A DNA stretch of 55,452 bases from Candidatus Gastranaerophilales bacterium (GCA_947624645.1 CANQLG010000013.1:1-55452), one strand, 5' to 3'. Positions 28,284-37,490 are shown, numbered from the stretch's first letter. Notes: generated by a model not told the origin, from the letters alone. Translations and numbers: made by a program.

Positions 28284-28981
28284 TGTATAACAATTTGAGT
28301 GATATAAATATAATTTTAGATAATGAGCAAGAAAAATTAATGAAATCTTTTGAGCAAATTTTTCTTATGTATAACCACGATGTAAATTTAATAAGTAAAA
28401 ACGATGAAAAATATTTATTTGAAAAACATATATATGACAGTCTAGCTCTAAATTTATTTATAAAAGAAAAAAAAGAAATAAAAACAATAATGGATATCGG
28501 AACAGGCGGAGGTTTTCCGTCTTTGCCTCTGGCTGTTTATTATGGGGATATTAATATAACGGCAATAGACTCAATAAAAAAGAAGATAAATATAGTGGAT
28601 AAAATAGCACAAGAGCTGAATTTAAAAAATATAACAGCAATAAATTCCAGAGCTGAAAATCTGCCGGGTACAATGCGGGATTCATTTGATATGGTTGTGT
28701 CAAGAGCTATGGCGGAATTAAGAATTATATTGGAATATGCGGTTCCGTATGTAAAAGTTGGGGGATATTTTGTTGCGTATAAATCAATAAAAGCGGAGGA
28801 TGAGCTTAAAAATGCATCAAATGCGCTTAAAATGTTGAATACAAAATTGATTGACAAAATAGGATATAAACTCCCCTTAGAAGACAGCCCGAACAGAGTT
28901 TTGCTTGTTTTTAAAAAATTAAAACCTGCATCAGCGCTTTATCCCAGAAAAAACGGAAAAATCATAAAAAATCCGCTATAA
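28283..28981 (+). CDS. rsmG: 16S rRNA (guanine-527-N7)-methyltransferase RsmG
   Basis: RsmG (GidB) methylates G527 of 16S rRNA with SAM. The 232-residue protein uses a GTG start directly overlapping the stop of the ATPase gene. The SAM-binding motif MDIGTGGGFPSLPLAV and the following AIDSIKKK and SRAENL motifs identify the family, and DMVVSRAMAEL completes the fold. It ends by overlapping the convergent bioD gene by 6 bp. Confidence 0.93.
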   Translation: MYNNLSDINIILDNEQEKLMKSFEQIFLMYNHDVNLISKNDEKYLFEKHIYDSLALNLFIKEKKEIKTIMDIGTGGGFPSLPLAVYYGDINITAIDSIKKKINIVDKIAQELNLKNITAINSRAENLPGTMRDSFDMVVSRAMAELRIILEYAVPYVKVGGYFVAYKSIKAEDELKNASNALKMLNTKLIDKIGYKLPLEDSPNRVLLVFKKLKPASALYPRKNGKIIKNPL

Positions 28982-29638
28982 TATGTTTTTAAACTGATTA
29001 ATGATTTCCGATTTGTCTGAGTTCATAATTTCCTTTATGCAAGCCAGAATTTTAACATCCGTATATGTTTTAAGCTCGTCTATAAAATTAATTACGGCTA
29101 AATCCTCTGATTGATTCGGGATTTTATTTACGATAATTCCTTTAATATTAATTCCCGCTGACTTTGCGTAATGAATTGTAAGCAAAGTGTGATTTAATCT
29201 TCCTAAAAAAGGTACCGTTACAATAATTATCGGAATATTCAGCTCTTTAATTAAATCGGCGCAAAGCATATTTTCTGCGGCTGGCGCTAGAATGCCTCCC
29301 GCACCCTCAACCAAAGTAATATCATTTTCTTTTGAAAAATTAATAAAATCATTTTTTATTTTATCAATATTAATATTAATTCCTGCCAATTTAGCTGCTA
29401 GGGCGGGTGAAACTTCTCCTTTCAAAAGATAAGAGCATTTTGTGTTTATATTTGGGCAAAGTTTTTTTACGGCATCCAAATCAGGTGCGATTAGTTCACT
29501 GCCGGATATTTTTGCCCCCGACTGTAAAGGTTTATATACTCCGACTTTTTTGCCGACGCTATTTAACGAAAGAGCTAATCCCTTTGTTACAAAAGTTTTT
29601 CCTATATCCGTATCAATACCCGTAATAAAATATTCCAT
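28976..29638 (-). CDS. bioD: Dethiobiotin synthetase
   Basis: BioD closes the ureido ring of dethiobiotin from DAPA, CO2 and ATP. It is a 220-residue P-loop protein with GIDTDIGKTFVTK at the N-terminus, the VEGAGG motif and KPLQSG. It lies 2 bp downstream of bioA, and AAGGAG at the end of bioA is its ribosome binding site. The last biotin step (bioB) and the earlier ones are not in this window. Confidence 0.95.
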   Translation of the reverse strand: MEYFITGIDTDIGKTFVTKGLALSLNSVGKKVGVYKPLQSGAKISGSELIAPDLDAVKKLCPNINTKCSYLLKGEVSPALAAKLAGININIDKIKNDFINFSKENDITLVEGAGGILAPAAENMLCADLIKELNIPIIIVTVPFLGRLNHTLLTIHYAKSAGINIKGIIVNKIPNQSEDLAVINFIDELKTYTDVKILACIKEIMNSDKSEIINQFKNIL

Positions 29639-29640
29639 AT

Positions 29641-31005
29641 TTACTCCTTATCCGGAAGCACTTTCAACAGTGATTTATATGCGATATCGGTTAATTTTTC
29701 TATTTGTTTTTCGGTTATAATATATGGCGTGATAAAATATATGCAATTCCACATGGGTCTAAGGATAGCGCCAAGCTTTAATCCCTCAAGATAAATTTTT
29801 CTGCCTATGCCGTCTTCATAATTAAACGGTTCTTTGGTCTTTTTATCTTTTACGAGCTCAATTGCACAAACCATACCTGTTTGCCTTATATCACCGACAT
29901 TTTTATGATTTCGGAATTTTTCAAGCTCCTTTGAAAATTTAGCTATTTTAGGTTTAAGATATTCTTCTATATTCATTTCTTCAAGGATTTTAAGATTTTC
30001 AAGAGCAACAGCCAATGCCAAGGGGTACGCAGTGTAGCTGTGACCGTGGTAGAAAGTTTTATATCCGTCTGTATCGTCATCATAAAAAGCATTATATATC
30101 TCATCAGTTGTAACCGTAACAGATAAAGGCATATAACCTGCCGTTATACCTTTTGCGGCACATATTATATCGGGTACAATGCCTGCGTGTTCGTATGCAA
30201 AGAGTTTACCTGTTCTGTAAAATCCCATTGCGACTTCATCATCAATAAGAAGTATATTGTATTTATCACAAATTTTTCTCAGTTTTGTAATATATTTTGG
30301 CGGATACATAATCATACCGCCTGCTGCCTGAACCAAAGGTTCAATAATAATTCCGGCAATCTCGTTTGCTGTGTTGTTTAATATATTTTCTACCGACTCA
30401 AGGCATTCGCAATTGCAGGATTGTTTGTCACAATTCATCGGACATCTGTAACAATATGGGCTTAAAGCCTGCTCTATTTCAAAAAGGAGCGGTTTATAAA
30501 GTTTGTGATACATATCTATTCCGCCGACAGAAACAGCACCCAATGTATCACCGTGATAGGAGTTCTTAAGCGCAATAAACTTACGTTTTTGAGGTTGACC
30601 TTTCAATACAAAATATTGATATGCCATTTTTAATGCTACTTCAACAGCAGTTGAACCGTTATCGGAGAAAAACACATGATTTAATTTATTATTCATTAAA
30701 TTAACCAGTTTTTTTGAAAATTCAATGGCGGGAGTATGTGTAAACCCTGCAAAAATAACGTGTTCTATGTTTTTTGATTGTTTGTATATTGCTTTATTTA
30801 TTCTTTTATTTGAGTGTCCGAGTGTATTAACCCACCAAGATGATACTGCATCAATATATTTATTCCCGTCAATATCTTCAAGATAAATGCCTTTGCCTTT
30901 TTTTATAATAATCGGTTTATTATTCTCATTTTCAAGAGATTTCATTTGAGTAAAAGGACGCCAAATATATTTTATATCGTCCCGTAGTAATTCTGTTTTA
31001 TCCAT
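29641..31005 (-). CDS. bioA: Adenosylmethionine-8-amino-7-oxononanoate aminotransferase
   Basis: BioA transfers an amino group from SAM to KAPA to form DAPA in biotin synthesis. The protein has 454 residues in the class-III aminotransferase fold. The motifs include SSWWVNTLGHSN (substrate side), GSTAVEVALKMAYQ, the DDEVAMGFYRTGK active-site region and the PLP-lysine in ICAAKGITAGYMP. A Cys-rich insert (CYRCPMNCDKQSCNCECLE, about residues 197-215) is unusual for BioA and may bind metal. It is co-transcribed with bioD. GATAGGGGAAGAAAT precedes the ATG. Confidence 0.95.
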   Translation of the reverse strand: MDKTELLRDDIKYIWRPFTQMKSLENENNKPIIIKKGKGIYLEDIDGNKYIDAVSSWWVNTLGHSNKRINKAIYKQSKNIEHVIFAGFTHTPAIEFSKKLVNLMNNKLNHVFFSDNGSTAVEVALKMAYQYFVLKGQPQKRKFIALKNSYHGDTLGAVSVGGIDMYHKLYKPLLFEIEQALSPYCYRCPMNCDKQSCNCECLESVENILNNTANEIAGIIIEPLVQAAGGMIMYPPKYITKLRKICDKYNILLIDDEVAMGFYRTGKLFAYEHAGIVPDIICAAKGITAGYMPLSVTVTTDEIYNAFYDDDTDGYKTFYHGHSYTAYPLALAVALENLKILEEMNIEEYLKPKIAKFSKELEKFRNHKNVGDIRQTGMVCAIELVKDKKTKEPFNYEDGIGRKIYLEGLKLGAILRPMWNCIYFITPYIITEKQIEKLTDIAYKSLLKVLPDKE

Positions 31006-31128
31006 ATTTCTTCCCCTATCTCAAAACTATTATATTACAATAATTTCATTTACAAAAATTAATTATGTACAATAAAAAAATCAATTTCAAAATAATTTTT
31101 AACTTATTATATAAGTGAAGGTATATGT

Positions 31129-32868
31129 ATGCGCGCTGAAACGATTAATGCACAAACAGGTAAAAATAATGCACTACAAAGGATTGAGCCTGCTATTGTC
31201 CAAAATGGGGGAGCTTCAAATCCTTTAAACGGTTATGCCGAAAAATTGCCGATAGAAAATATAAATGCTTCACACATAAGTGCAAATTTTCTTCCGATTT
31301 CATTCAGTGGAAATGCGCCTAAGATAAAAAGGGCTTATTTAATTACATCTCGTGAAGAAAATATCCCCATCGATCAAATTAAAAAAAATAATTCGTATTT
31401 AGTTGAATTTGAAACTCAAACAGAGGTAATTTACGGTACTGATGCGATAAAATTTTTAAATACCCACAAAAAATTTGATTATGATACTCAGATAGTATTT
31501 CCCAAGAAAGCTGAAGGCGTTTTATATATAGATGATAAAGAAATACCATTGGACGAAAATTCGGCAGTGTTATTAAAAGAGGATACGGAAGCAAAGATAG
31601 AGGTAAAAAAAGGATATCCTTTTATGATAATTACCAAGCAAGATCACGGTTGGTACGAACGACATAACAAAAATGCAGCGAATGTAAATATAAGAAATAA
31701 ATTTGATGAATTAAGATATTATAATGCCCATGTATATAACGGAGAATTTACACCAAATATAATGCTTCCGGAAAGATTAAGGGATGAAAAATATTTAAAA
31801 TCCGTATCAATAGATAAATGGCAGTCAAAAAATAATCTTGTGTATGATTTATATGAAAAACGTGAGATGTTGGGAGAAGAAGATAAAAAAGCGGTAGAAT
31901 GCGCCAAAGAATGTTTGGATAAAATGTTCTCGGCGGGAATAATAGAAGCTAAAGAGGACGGATTTATAGGGTTTAGAAAATTATATACCGTAAAATATAT
32001 GCAAAATGTATTAAAAGAAGCGGGGCTGAATGAGCAGGAAATAAAAATGATAACTCCGATAATACAGCAGGCAAGACAGGCGCATTTGGAAACCAAAATT
32101 TCAATACGAGCAGATAAAAAGGGGTTAAACGAAGAACTGATACAAAAGATGCAGGATTCGGGTATATTATATAAACCTCAAAAACAGACCGAATATATAT
32201 ATTGGAAAACCCTTTATGCCAATGAAGAAGAATTAAGAAAAGTGCTTGTACAAAACGGGTTTAATGATTCAGAACAAGCTGAAATAGTTGAACATTGGAA
32301 AAAAACAAATATAACGGGTTATGATATAAGCGGATTAAAATTTATAAATGAAAATGCGGCGGTATATAACTTAAATAATAAATTGAACAATTGGACACAA
32401 GAAAAGACGGCATGGGTAACAAATTCAACCGAAATGTCAGGATTAGGGGAGAATACTCCGTCTGTCGGCATATCAATGGTACAATACGATAAAGAAAGCC
32501 CCGTATCAATGCCTCAATTGCGCCGTGAAGAGAAATTGCATACGCATCCTAACGAAGAAAAAAAGAGCCAGCGTGAAATATATTTGATAACGAGCGGAGA
32601 AGCAGCATTAAATGTTGTAAAAAACGGAAGAACCCACGTTGAAATATTGCGAGAGGGTGATTTAGCAGTAGTAGGCGAGGGTGTTTCGCATTGTGTAAAC
32701 TCACTCCATGGAGAATATGAACAAATAGTAGCGCAAGTTCCCTCGGCTTTTCAATATGGATTTGAATTTAAGACTCCAGTTGAACCGCCGAAAGATTATG
32801 ACGAAACGGAATTGCAGCAAAGGGCTTTTAGCGAATTGAGAAAAGAACACACAAAAAGAGTATGTTAA
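31129..32868 (+). CDS. Hypothetical protein with C-terminal cupin domain
   Basis: A 579-residue protein I do not recognise as a whole. The N-terminus contains PISFSGNAPKIKRAYLIT, which begins with an IxFxG-like motif. The middle has long charged helical segments. The last 130 or so residues form a cupin: LHTHPNEEKKSQREIYLI and then GDLAVVGEGVSHCVNS place the usual His/Glu metal ligands. Cupins bind metal or small ligands or act as isomerases/epimerases; the fused N-terminal two thirds could be a sensor or a sugar-related enzyme. It is the last gene before the phase-variable locus. Confidence 0.72.
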   Translation: MRAETINAQTGKNNALQRIEPAIVQNGGASNPLNGYAEKLPIENINASHISANFLPISFSGNAPKIKRAYLITSREENIPIDQIKKNNSYLVEFETQTEVIYGTDAIKFLNTHKKFDYDTQIVFPKKAEGVLYIDDKEIPLDENSAVLLKEDTEAKIEVKKGYPFMIITKQDHGWYERHNKNAANVNIRNKFDELRYYNAHVYNGEFTPNIMLPERLRDEKYLKSVSIDKWQSKNNLVYDLYEKREMLGEEDKKAVECAKECLDKMFSAGIIEAKEDGFIGFRKLYTVKYMQNVLKEAGLNEQEIKMITPIIQQARQAHLETKISIRADKKGLNEELIQKMQDSGILYKPQKQTEYIYWKTLYANEEELRKVLVQNGFNDSEQAEIVEHWKKTNITGYDISGLKFINENAAVYNLNNKLNNWTQEKTAWVTNSTEMSGLGENTPSVGISMVQYDKESPVSMPQLRREEKLHTHPNEEKKSQREIYLITSGEAALNVVKNGRTHVEILREGDLAVVGEGVSHCVNSLHGEYEQIVAQVPSAFQYGFEFKTPVEPPKDYDETELQQRAFSELRKEHTKRVC

Positions 32869-32948
32869 TATAATTTGATATTACATTTTGTAAATGCCGA
32901 AAAACATATAAGACAATATATTTTCAGTTGAATATACAAATATCTGAC

Positions 32949-32959
32949 GGGGGGGGGGG
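32949..32959 (+). repeat. Poly-G tract 1 (11 G), intergenic, upstream of GT2 promoter
   Basis: Eleven G in an otherwise A/T-rich intergenic stretch, 5 bp upstream of a TTGTTT -35 box and 42 bp before the GT2 start. An in-frame TGA lies between the tract and the ATG (32986-32988), so the tract is not part of the coding frame. Length changes would move upstream DNA relative to the promoter. Confidence 0.95.
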
Positions 32960-32964
32960 ATTTT

Positions 32965-32994
32965 TTGTTTATCAAAATGTTTTTTTGATATAAT
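32965..32994 (+). promoter_or_regulatory. Promoter of the first glycosyltransferase, with operator-like dyad
   Basis: TTGTTT, an 18-bp spacer and a perfect TATAAT that ends 6 nt before the ATG, so the transcript would be leaderless. The spacer holds TATCAAAA/TTTTGATA, an inverted repeat that touches both boxes and may be a repressor site. Confidence 0.6.
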
Positions 32995-33000
32995 TTTCTT

Positions 33001-33993
33001 ATGTTTATTGATAATATTAAAAAACTGATAAATAAAGTAGGTGATACAAAATTACCAACGTTTGATTTAAGTAAAATCAATTATAAAAACGCTTGTATTT
33101 CACCGAAAGTATCAATAATTATTCCCGTTTATAATGCGAAAAAATATATAACCAGATGTCTTTATTATTTGGTAAATCAAACATTAGAGGATATAGAGAT
33201 AATATTTGTCAATGACGGCTCAACAGATGATTCAATGAAATGTGTAAAAGAAGCTTCAATAAATGACGGTAGGATTAAAATTATAGAACAAGAGCATAAA
33301 CTTCAAGGAGCTGCCAGAAATAAAGGTATAAAAATAGCTAAAGGCGAATATTTGGGCTTTTGTGATGCTGATGATTGGGTGGATGAAAATTATTATGAAA
33401 AATTATACGAAGCTGCGAAACGCAATAATTCAGATATAGCCTGTGCAATAAATGTCAGAATAAGTAATATAAAATATAAGCCTAGGCTTCATTTTAAAAA
33501 GGAAGAAACATTTTCGACTTTAACGGATAAATTTAACGCCTGCAATCTTCATAAAAATGAGTGTCCCACAAATAAAATCTATAAAAGGGAATATATTATA
33601 AAAAATAACATTTTATTTCCGGAAGGCGTATACTGTGAGGACAAATTATTCTCTTTAAAAGCCGTATATTATGCGAATAAATTAACAACTGTACCTGATA
33701 TTCATTATTATTACTGGCAAAATCCCGATTCTACTGTTAATACGGTTAAAACAAAAAAACACATAGAAGATAAAATAACCGCAAAAAGAGAAGTTTTAGC
33801 TTTCGCCAAAAAAGAAAATATGCCCATTAAAGACGGCTATTTTACGGCAGAGAAAAAACACATTAAATTATTGGGACTTACTCTTTTTTTAATCAAAGAA
33901 AGCATAGAAACAGAAGCTTTTTATTTATTTGGTAAAATTAAAGTGTATAAAAGGCATTTGCCAAATATTAACGGGGGGGGGGTAAAAAGGTAA
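33001..33993 (+). CDS. Family 2 glycosyltransferase with 3' poly-G tract
   Basis: A 330-residue cytoplasmic GT-A transferase that moves a sugar from a nucleotide donor to a glycan acceptor. VSIIIPVYNAKKYI starts the catalytic domain, VNDGSTDD is the first nucleotide-binding segment, and CDADDW (Asp122-Asp124) is the DxD metal motif. A C-terminal stretch follows, ending in an NGGGVKR tail coded by a ten-G tract. One G fewer ends the protein within the tract; one more adds an unrelated 17-residue tail. The stop abuts the TTG start of the next glycosyltransferase. It is the first gene of the glycan locus. Confidence 0.9.
   Translation: MFIDNIKKLINKVGDTKLPTFDLSKINYKNACISPKVSIIIPVYNAKKYITRCLYYLVNQTLEDIEIIFVNDGSTDDSMKCVKEASINDGRIKIIEQEHKLQGAARNKGIKIAKGEYLGFCDADDWVDENYYEKLYEAAKRNNSDIACAINVRISNIKYKPRLHFKKEETFSTLTDKFNACNLHKNECPTNKIYKREYIIKNNILFPEGVYCEDKLFSLKAVYYANKLTTVPDIHYYYWQNPDSTVNTVKTKKHIEDKITAKREVLAFAKKENMPIKDGYFTAEKKHIKLLGLTLFLIKESIETEAFYLFGKIKVYKRHLPNINGGGVKR
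33973..33982 (+). repeat. Poly-G tract 2 (10 G) at the end of a GT2 gene
   Basis: Ten G at codons 325-328 of 331 in the first GT2 gene. The count sets where the gene stops relative to the abutting TTG start of the next gene: 9 G stops at once, 10 G stops exactly at the start, and 11 G runs about 35 nt past it. Confidence 0.93.
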
Positions 33994-34965
33994 TTGGAAA
34001 ATATATTTACTGCAATACTTTTTACCTATAATCATAAAGACACTTTTAGAGGGGCAATAGAAAGTGTTCTAAATCAAAAAACGAATTTTGACTTTAAAAT
34101 TATAGTGCTTGATGATGCATCAAACGACGGAACGACAGATATAGTAAAAGAATATGCAAATAAATATCCTGAGAGAATAACGGCAATAATCAATCCTGTT
34201 AATATGGATGGCAAATATATCAGAGAAGTTATAAGACAAATTAAAACAAAATATTTTGCAATATTAGAAACCGATGATTATTGGTGTGACGAAAATAAAA
34301 TACAAACTCAAATTGATATTTTGGAAAATAATCCCGATTGTTCAATGTGTGCCCATAATACACTGCGTAATTATGTTAATCAAAACAAAACAGAGAACTA
34401 TCTTAATTCACCGACGAAAATATACACTCTGCCTAAGAAAAAACTCACAAATAAGTATTATATAGAACCGCATACATCTTCAAGGGTTTATCGAACATCA
34501 AGCATAAACTTTGATGAATTGGGAAATGAAAAACTTATTATATATGATGTAACCAGCGTTTTTTATATTCTTACAAAAGGTAATTTATATTATATAAATA
34601 AAGTAATGAGCGTTTATAATTACACACAAAAAGGAAAATATTCTTCTCAAACCTCGTACAAAAACAGATATAGTGCCGCAAAAGGAATATATGAATTAAA
34701 TAAAACTCTAAATTTTAAATATAATTATCTTTTAGCAAGATTTTTTGCAACAAGATTAAATCTTAACTTTGTAACGGCATTTAGAATTAAAAACTGTAAA
34801 AATACAATTGTTCTTGATAAGATATACAAAAAAATACTGAGTAATTTTGAAGAAAGATATTTTGGATTTTACGACAGAAAACCGATTTGTTTATTTAAAA
34901 TACCGGTAGGACATAAAAGAAAACTTGTATTTGAGCTAAGCAGAGAGAAACCTTTATGCAAGTGA
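33994..34965 (+). CDS. Family 2 glycosyltransferase
   Basis: A 323-residue GT2 with a probable TTG start, directly after the previous stop. AAAAGG just upstream is the only candidate ribosome binding site. The N-terminus TAILFTYNHKDTFRGAIES and LDDASNDG are the usual donor-binding parts, and ETDDYW is the DxD-like motif. It is a paralog of the enzymes at 38.9 kb and 54.2 kb, which share the YNHxxT...QKT...DDaStD pattern. Its last 10 bases overlap the aminotransferase gene, so translation is coupled. Donor and acceptor are unknown. Confidence 0.87.
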   Translation: MENIFTAILFTYNHKDTFRGAIESVLNQKTNFDFKIIVLDDASNDGTTDIVKEYANKYPERITAIINPVNMDGKYIREVIRQIKTKYFAILETDDYWCDENKIQTQIDILENNPDCSMCAHNTLRNYVNQNKTENYLNSPTKIYTLPKKKLTNKYYIEPHTSSRVYRTSSINFDELGNEKLIIYDVTSVFYILTKGNLYYINKVMSVYNYTQKGKYSSQTSYKNRYSAAKGIYELNKTLNFKYNYLLARFFATRLNLNFVTAFRIKNCKNTIVLDKIYKKILSNFEERYFGFYDRKPICLFKIPVGHKRKLVFELSREKPLCK

Positions 34966-36053
34966 AAAGCGATAAAAAAATATTTGTAACAAAGTCATAT
35001 ATGCCTCCGTTAGAGGAGTATATGAAATATGTTAATGCTGTATTTAATAATGCCCAATTAACAAACGGCGGGCCTATCGTAAAAGAACTTGAAGCCGAAT
35101 TATGCGACTATTTAAAAATTGATAACATTCAATACGTAACAAACGGAACAATTGCGCTTCAATTGGCATTAAGAGCATTGGATATTCAAGACGGGGAAGT
35201 CATAACAACACCGTTTTCATACGTAGCAACGACATCGGCTATAATGTGGGAAAAAATAAAACCCGTCTATGTTGATATTGAGCCTGATAATTTTACAATT
35301 GACCCAAATAAAATTGAAGAAAAAATAACATCTAAAACAAAGGCTATAATGCCTGTTCACGTATTTGGCTATGCTTGTGATGTTGAAGCCATACAAAAAA
35401 TAGCTGATAGACATAATCTAAAAGTTATATATGATGCGGCACACGCTTTTGCCTCAAGATATAAAGGCAAGTCACTTGTGAGCTACGGAGATATATCCAC
35501 CTTAAGTTTTCATGCGACAAAACTTTTCCATACGGTTGAAGGCGGAGCCTGCATAATAAAAGATGAAATAGTAAAAAAAGAACTGGATTTAATAAAACGA
35601 TTCGGGCATAACGGCGATGAACACTATTGCTTGGGAATAAACGCAAAACAATCTGAAATGCACGCGGCAATGGGTTTAAGCATATTGCCTCATATATATG
35701 AAATTATTGAAAAAAGAATGCACATCTGCAATTTATATGACAGTATGCTTCAAGGACGGTTAAAACGACCTAAATTGCAAAAAGATTTAGAATACAACTA
35801 TTCATATTATCCTGTTGTATTTAAATCGGAAAGTGAACTTTTAAGAGTATTTGAAGCGTTAAACAAAGAAGAAATATACCCCAGAAGGTATTTTTTCCCC
35901 AGTTTAAATCTGCTTCCATACCATAAAGATTATCAATGCTGCCCTATATCGGAGAATATATCGTTAAGAATAGCCTGCCTGCCTTTATATCCTTCTTTAG
36001 CTACTGAAGATGCAGAGAAAATAGCAAATATTATAATAAAAAATCTGGATTAA
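34956..36053 (+). CDS. DegT/DnrJ/EryC1-family sugar aminotransferase
   Basis: A 365-residue PLP enzyme that turns a nucleotide-linked keto sugar into an amino sugar. The N-terminal part has FNNAQLTNGGPIVKELE and the active-site segments VTNGTIALQLAL, TPFSYVATTSA and MPVHVFGYACDVE. The PLP lysine is Lys189 in SFHATKLFHTVEGG, followed by the typical EGG. It sits between glycosyltransferases and radical SAM genes, which suggests an amino sugar in the surface glycan. The start overlaps the preceding gene by 10 bp. Confidence 0.93.
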   Translation: MQVKSDKKIFVTKSYMPPLEEYMKYVNAVFNNAQLTNGGPIVKELEAELCDYLKIDNIQYVTNGTIALQLALRALDIQDGEVITTPFSYVATTSAIMWEKIKPVYVDIEPDNFTIDPNKIEEKITSKTKAIMPVHVFGYACDVEAIQKIADRHNLKVIYDAAHAFASRYKGKSLVSYGDISTLSFHATKLFHTVEGGACIIKDEIVKKELDLIKRFGHNGDEHYCLGINAKQSEMHAAMGLSILPHIYEIIEKRMHICNLYDSMLQGRLKRPKLQKDLEYNYSYYPVVFKSESELLRVFEALNKEEIYPRRYFFPSLNLLPYHKDYQCCPISENISLRIACLPLYPSLATEDAEKIANIIIKNLD

Positions 36054-36072
36054 TGATTGGAGAAATAAACTA

Positions 36073-37452
36073 ATGAACTTCGCGCAAAAAATATTTTCGG
36101 TAAAAAATGATAACAGAAAAACTCACAAAATAATAACAATAGCAGGATTAAAATTAAAGGTAAAAAGGGACGGAATACAAAACCTTAAACAAAAAATAGA
36201 AGACTATAAAATAATGCACGATCCTTCATTATATGTGGGTATTCCAAACGATATAACCTTGCAATTAATGTTTAATAACGACTGTAATTGCAGATGTAAA
36301 TTTTGTAATAACTATATGAATCTTGATAAACCCAGAGAAGTCATTCCTGATAAATGGTTATATGAGTATTTTAAACCGATATATAACAAAACAAAAAATC
36401 TGCTTCCCTGCTACGGTGAAGTAACCTATGCAAAAGAAGGTTATGAATTTCTTTCATATATTTCGCAAAACTATCCGCATATAAATATATTTATAGAAAC
36501 TAACGGTATAGCATTTAATGAGAAATGGAGAAAACTGGCTGTTGAAAATTTATTTAACGTTAATTTTTCCGTTAATGCAATAGATGAGAAAAGCTTTAAA
36601 AAGACAGTTTGGGAAAAAGACGGGATTTATACATTAGTACATAACAATATCGAAAAATATATAAATGCGCTTGATGCCAACGGATTATCAGCCTTTAGAC
36701 CAAGTATTTCTTCAGTTTTAAATTCAACTAATTACCAAAATGTTGAAGCATTTGTGTTAATGGCATTAGAATGGCATTTGCAAAAAATTATATTCTTCTT
36801 TGATTCAAGAGAAAATAATATTAACAATTTATCGGTAAAAGATAAAGAAAATTTTGATAAAGCATTAATTACCTTATTGGAATTGGAAAAGCTGCTAAAA
36901 GATAAAGTACGTATAGGATTTAGGCTTTTTATGCCAGTTAAAAATATTAATGAATACGAAGAAAAAGTAAAAGATATTTCAATTGATGAACTAAAAGAAA
37001 AATATAGCAAAATTTGGGATTTAGCCAAAGATTTAGATGTATATAAAACTTATTTAAACAGACTTGAAGTATATAAAGCAAAAAAGAAAAAAGTATTGAC
37101 ATTTTATGAATATTTAACCGGTGTTACTTGGCATCAAAAAGTATATAAAGATAAATCGGTATGTGAAAATGCTTGGAATCATATCAGATTAAGACCTGAC
37201 GGCAGATTAGAAATATGTGCTTGGAGAGGATATAGAGATAATTACAGAATACAAAATTTTATAGAAAAAGATAAAGTTAATTTCATTAAATTATTTAATG
37301 ATTTATACCATAGAAAACTCCGCCAAAACTTCATAGGGGGGGGGTATTTTGGCTGCATGAAGAATTGTCCTGCTACACGAAAATTGTCGCAGGCAGAATT
37401 CAGCCGTCAATATTGTACAAACGAGTTATTAGAAAATAAATTGGGGAGGTAA
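36073..37452 (+). CDS. Radical SAM protein (paralog 1) with poly-G tract
   Basis: A 459-residue radical SAM enzyme, one of three paralogs in this locus. The N-terminal segment IFSVKNDNRKTHKIITIAGL is shared by all three. The cluster motif is Cys71, Cys75 and Cys78 (CNCRCKFC). The C-terminal part carries VCENAWNHIRLRPDGRLEIC and a final GCMKNC that resembles a SPASM/auxiliary-cluster domain. A nine-G tract encodes IGGG just before GCMKNC (residues 422-424), where paralog 2 has RKGN. The present count keeps the frame open. One G fewer stops the protein within 10 residues and loses the final cysteines; one more gives a wrong tail of about 30 residues. The substrate is unknown. Confidence 0.87.
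   Translation: MNFAQKIFSVKNDNRKTHKIITIAGLKLKVKRDGIQNLKQKIEDYKIMHDPSLYVGIPNDITLQLMFNNDCNCRCKFCNNYMNLDKPREVIPDKWLYEYFKPIYNKTKNLLPCYGEVTYAKEGYEFLSYISQNYPHINIFIETNGIAFNEKWRKLAVENLFNVNFSVNAIDEKSFKKTVWEKDGIYTLVHNNIEKYINALDANGLSAFRPSISSVLNSTNYQNVEAFVLMALEWHLQKIIFFFDSRENNINNLSVKDKENFDKALITLLELEKLLKDKVRIGFRLFMPVKNINEYEEKVKDISIDELKEKYSKIWDLAKDLDVYKTYLNRLEVYKAKKKKVLTFYEYLTGVTWHQKVYKDKSVCENAWNHIRLRPDGRLEICAWRGYRDNYRIQNFIEKDKVNFIKLFNDLYHRKLRQNFIGGGYFGCMKNCPATRKLSQAEFSRQYCTNELLENKLGR
37336..37344 (+). repeat. Poly-G tract 3 (9 G) in radical SAM gene
   Basis: Nine G encode three Gly before the final GCMKNC cysteines. In frame as it stands; a change of one base removes the last cluster cysteines. It aligns with RKGN in the paralog, so it has grown at a Gly codon. 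Confidence 0.95.
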
Positions 37453-37463
37453 TTTAATAATAA

Positions 37464-37487
37464 GTCTCCTCAATAGAAAGAGGAGAC
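37464..37487 (+). promoter_or_regulatory. Hairpin that masks the ribosome binding site of paralog 2
   Basis: GTCTCCTC pairs perfectly with GAGGAGAC around AATAGAAA. The second arm is the GAGGAG ribosome binding site of the gene starting at 37491. The stop codon of paralog 1 lies only 12 nt before the first arm, so ribosomes finishing paralog 1 would open the hairpin. Confidence 0.78.
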
Positions 37488-37490
37488 GAA

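Noticed and set aside
31021-31128. BirA operator upstream of bioA
   Set aside because: TTGTAA-like pieces are present but no convincing two-arm operator is seen in this A/T-rich DNA.
32860-33000. Tract 1 as part of a longer glycosyltransferase frame
   Set aside because: An in-frame TGA at 32986-32988 lies between the tract and the ATG, so no tract length can join them.
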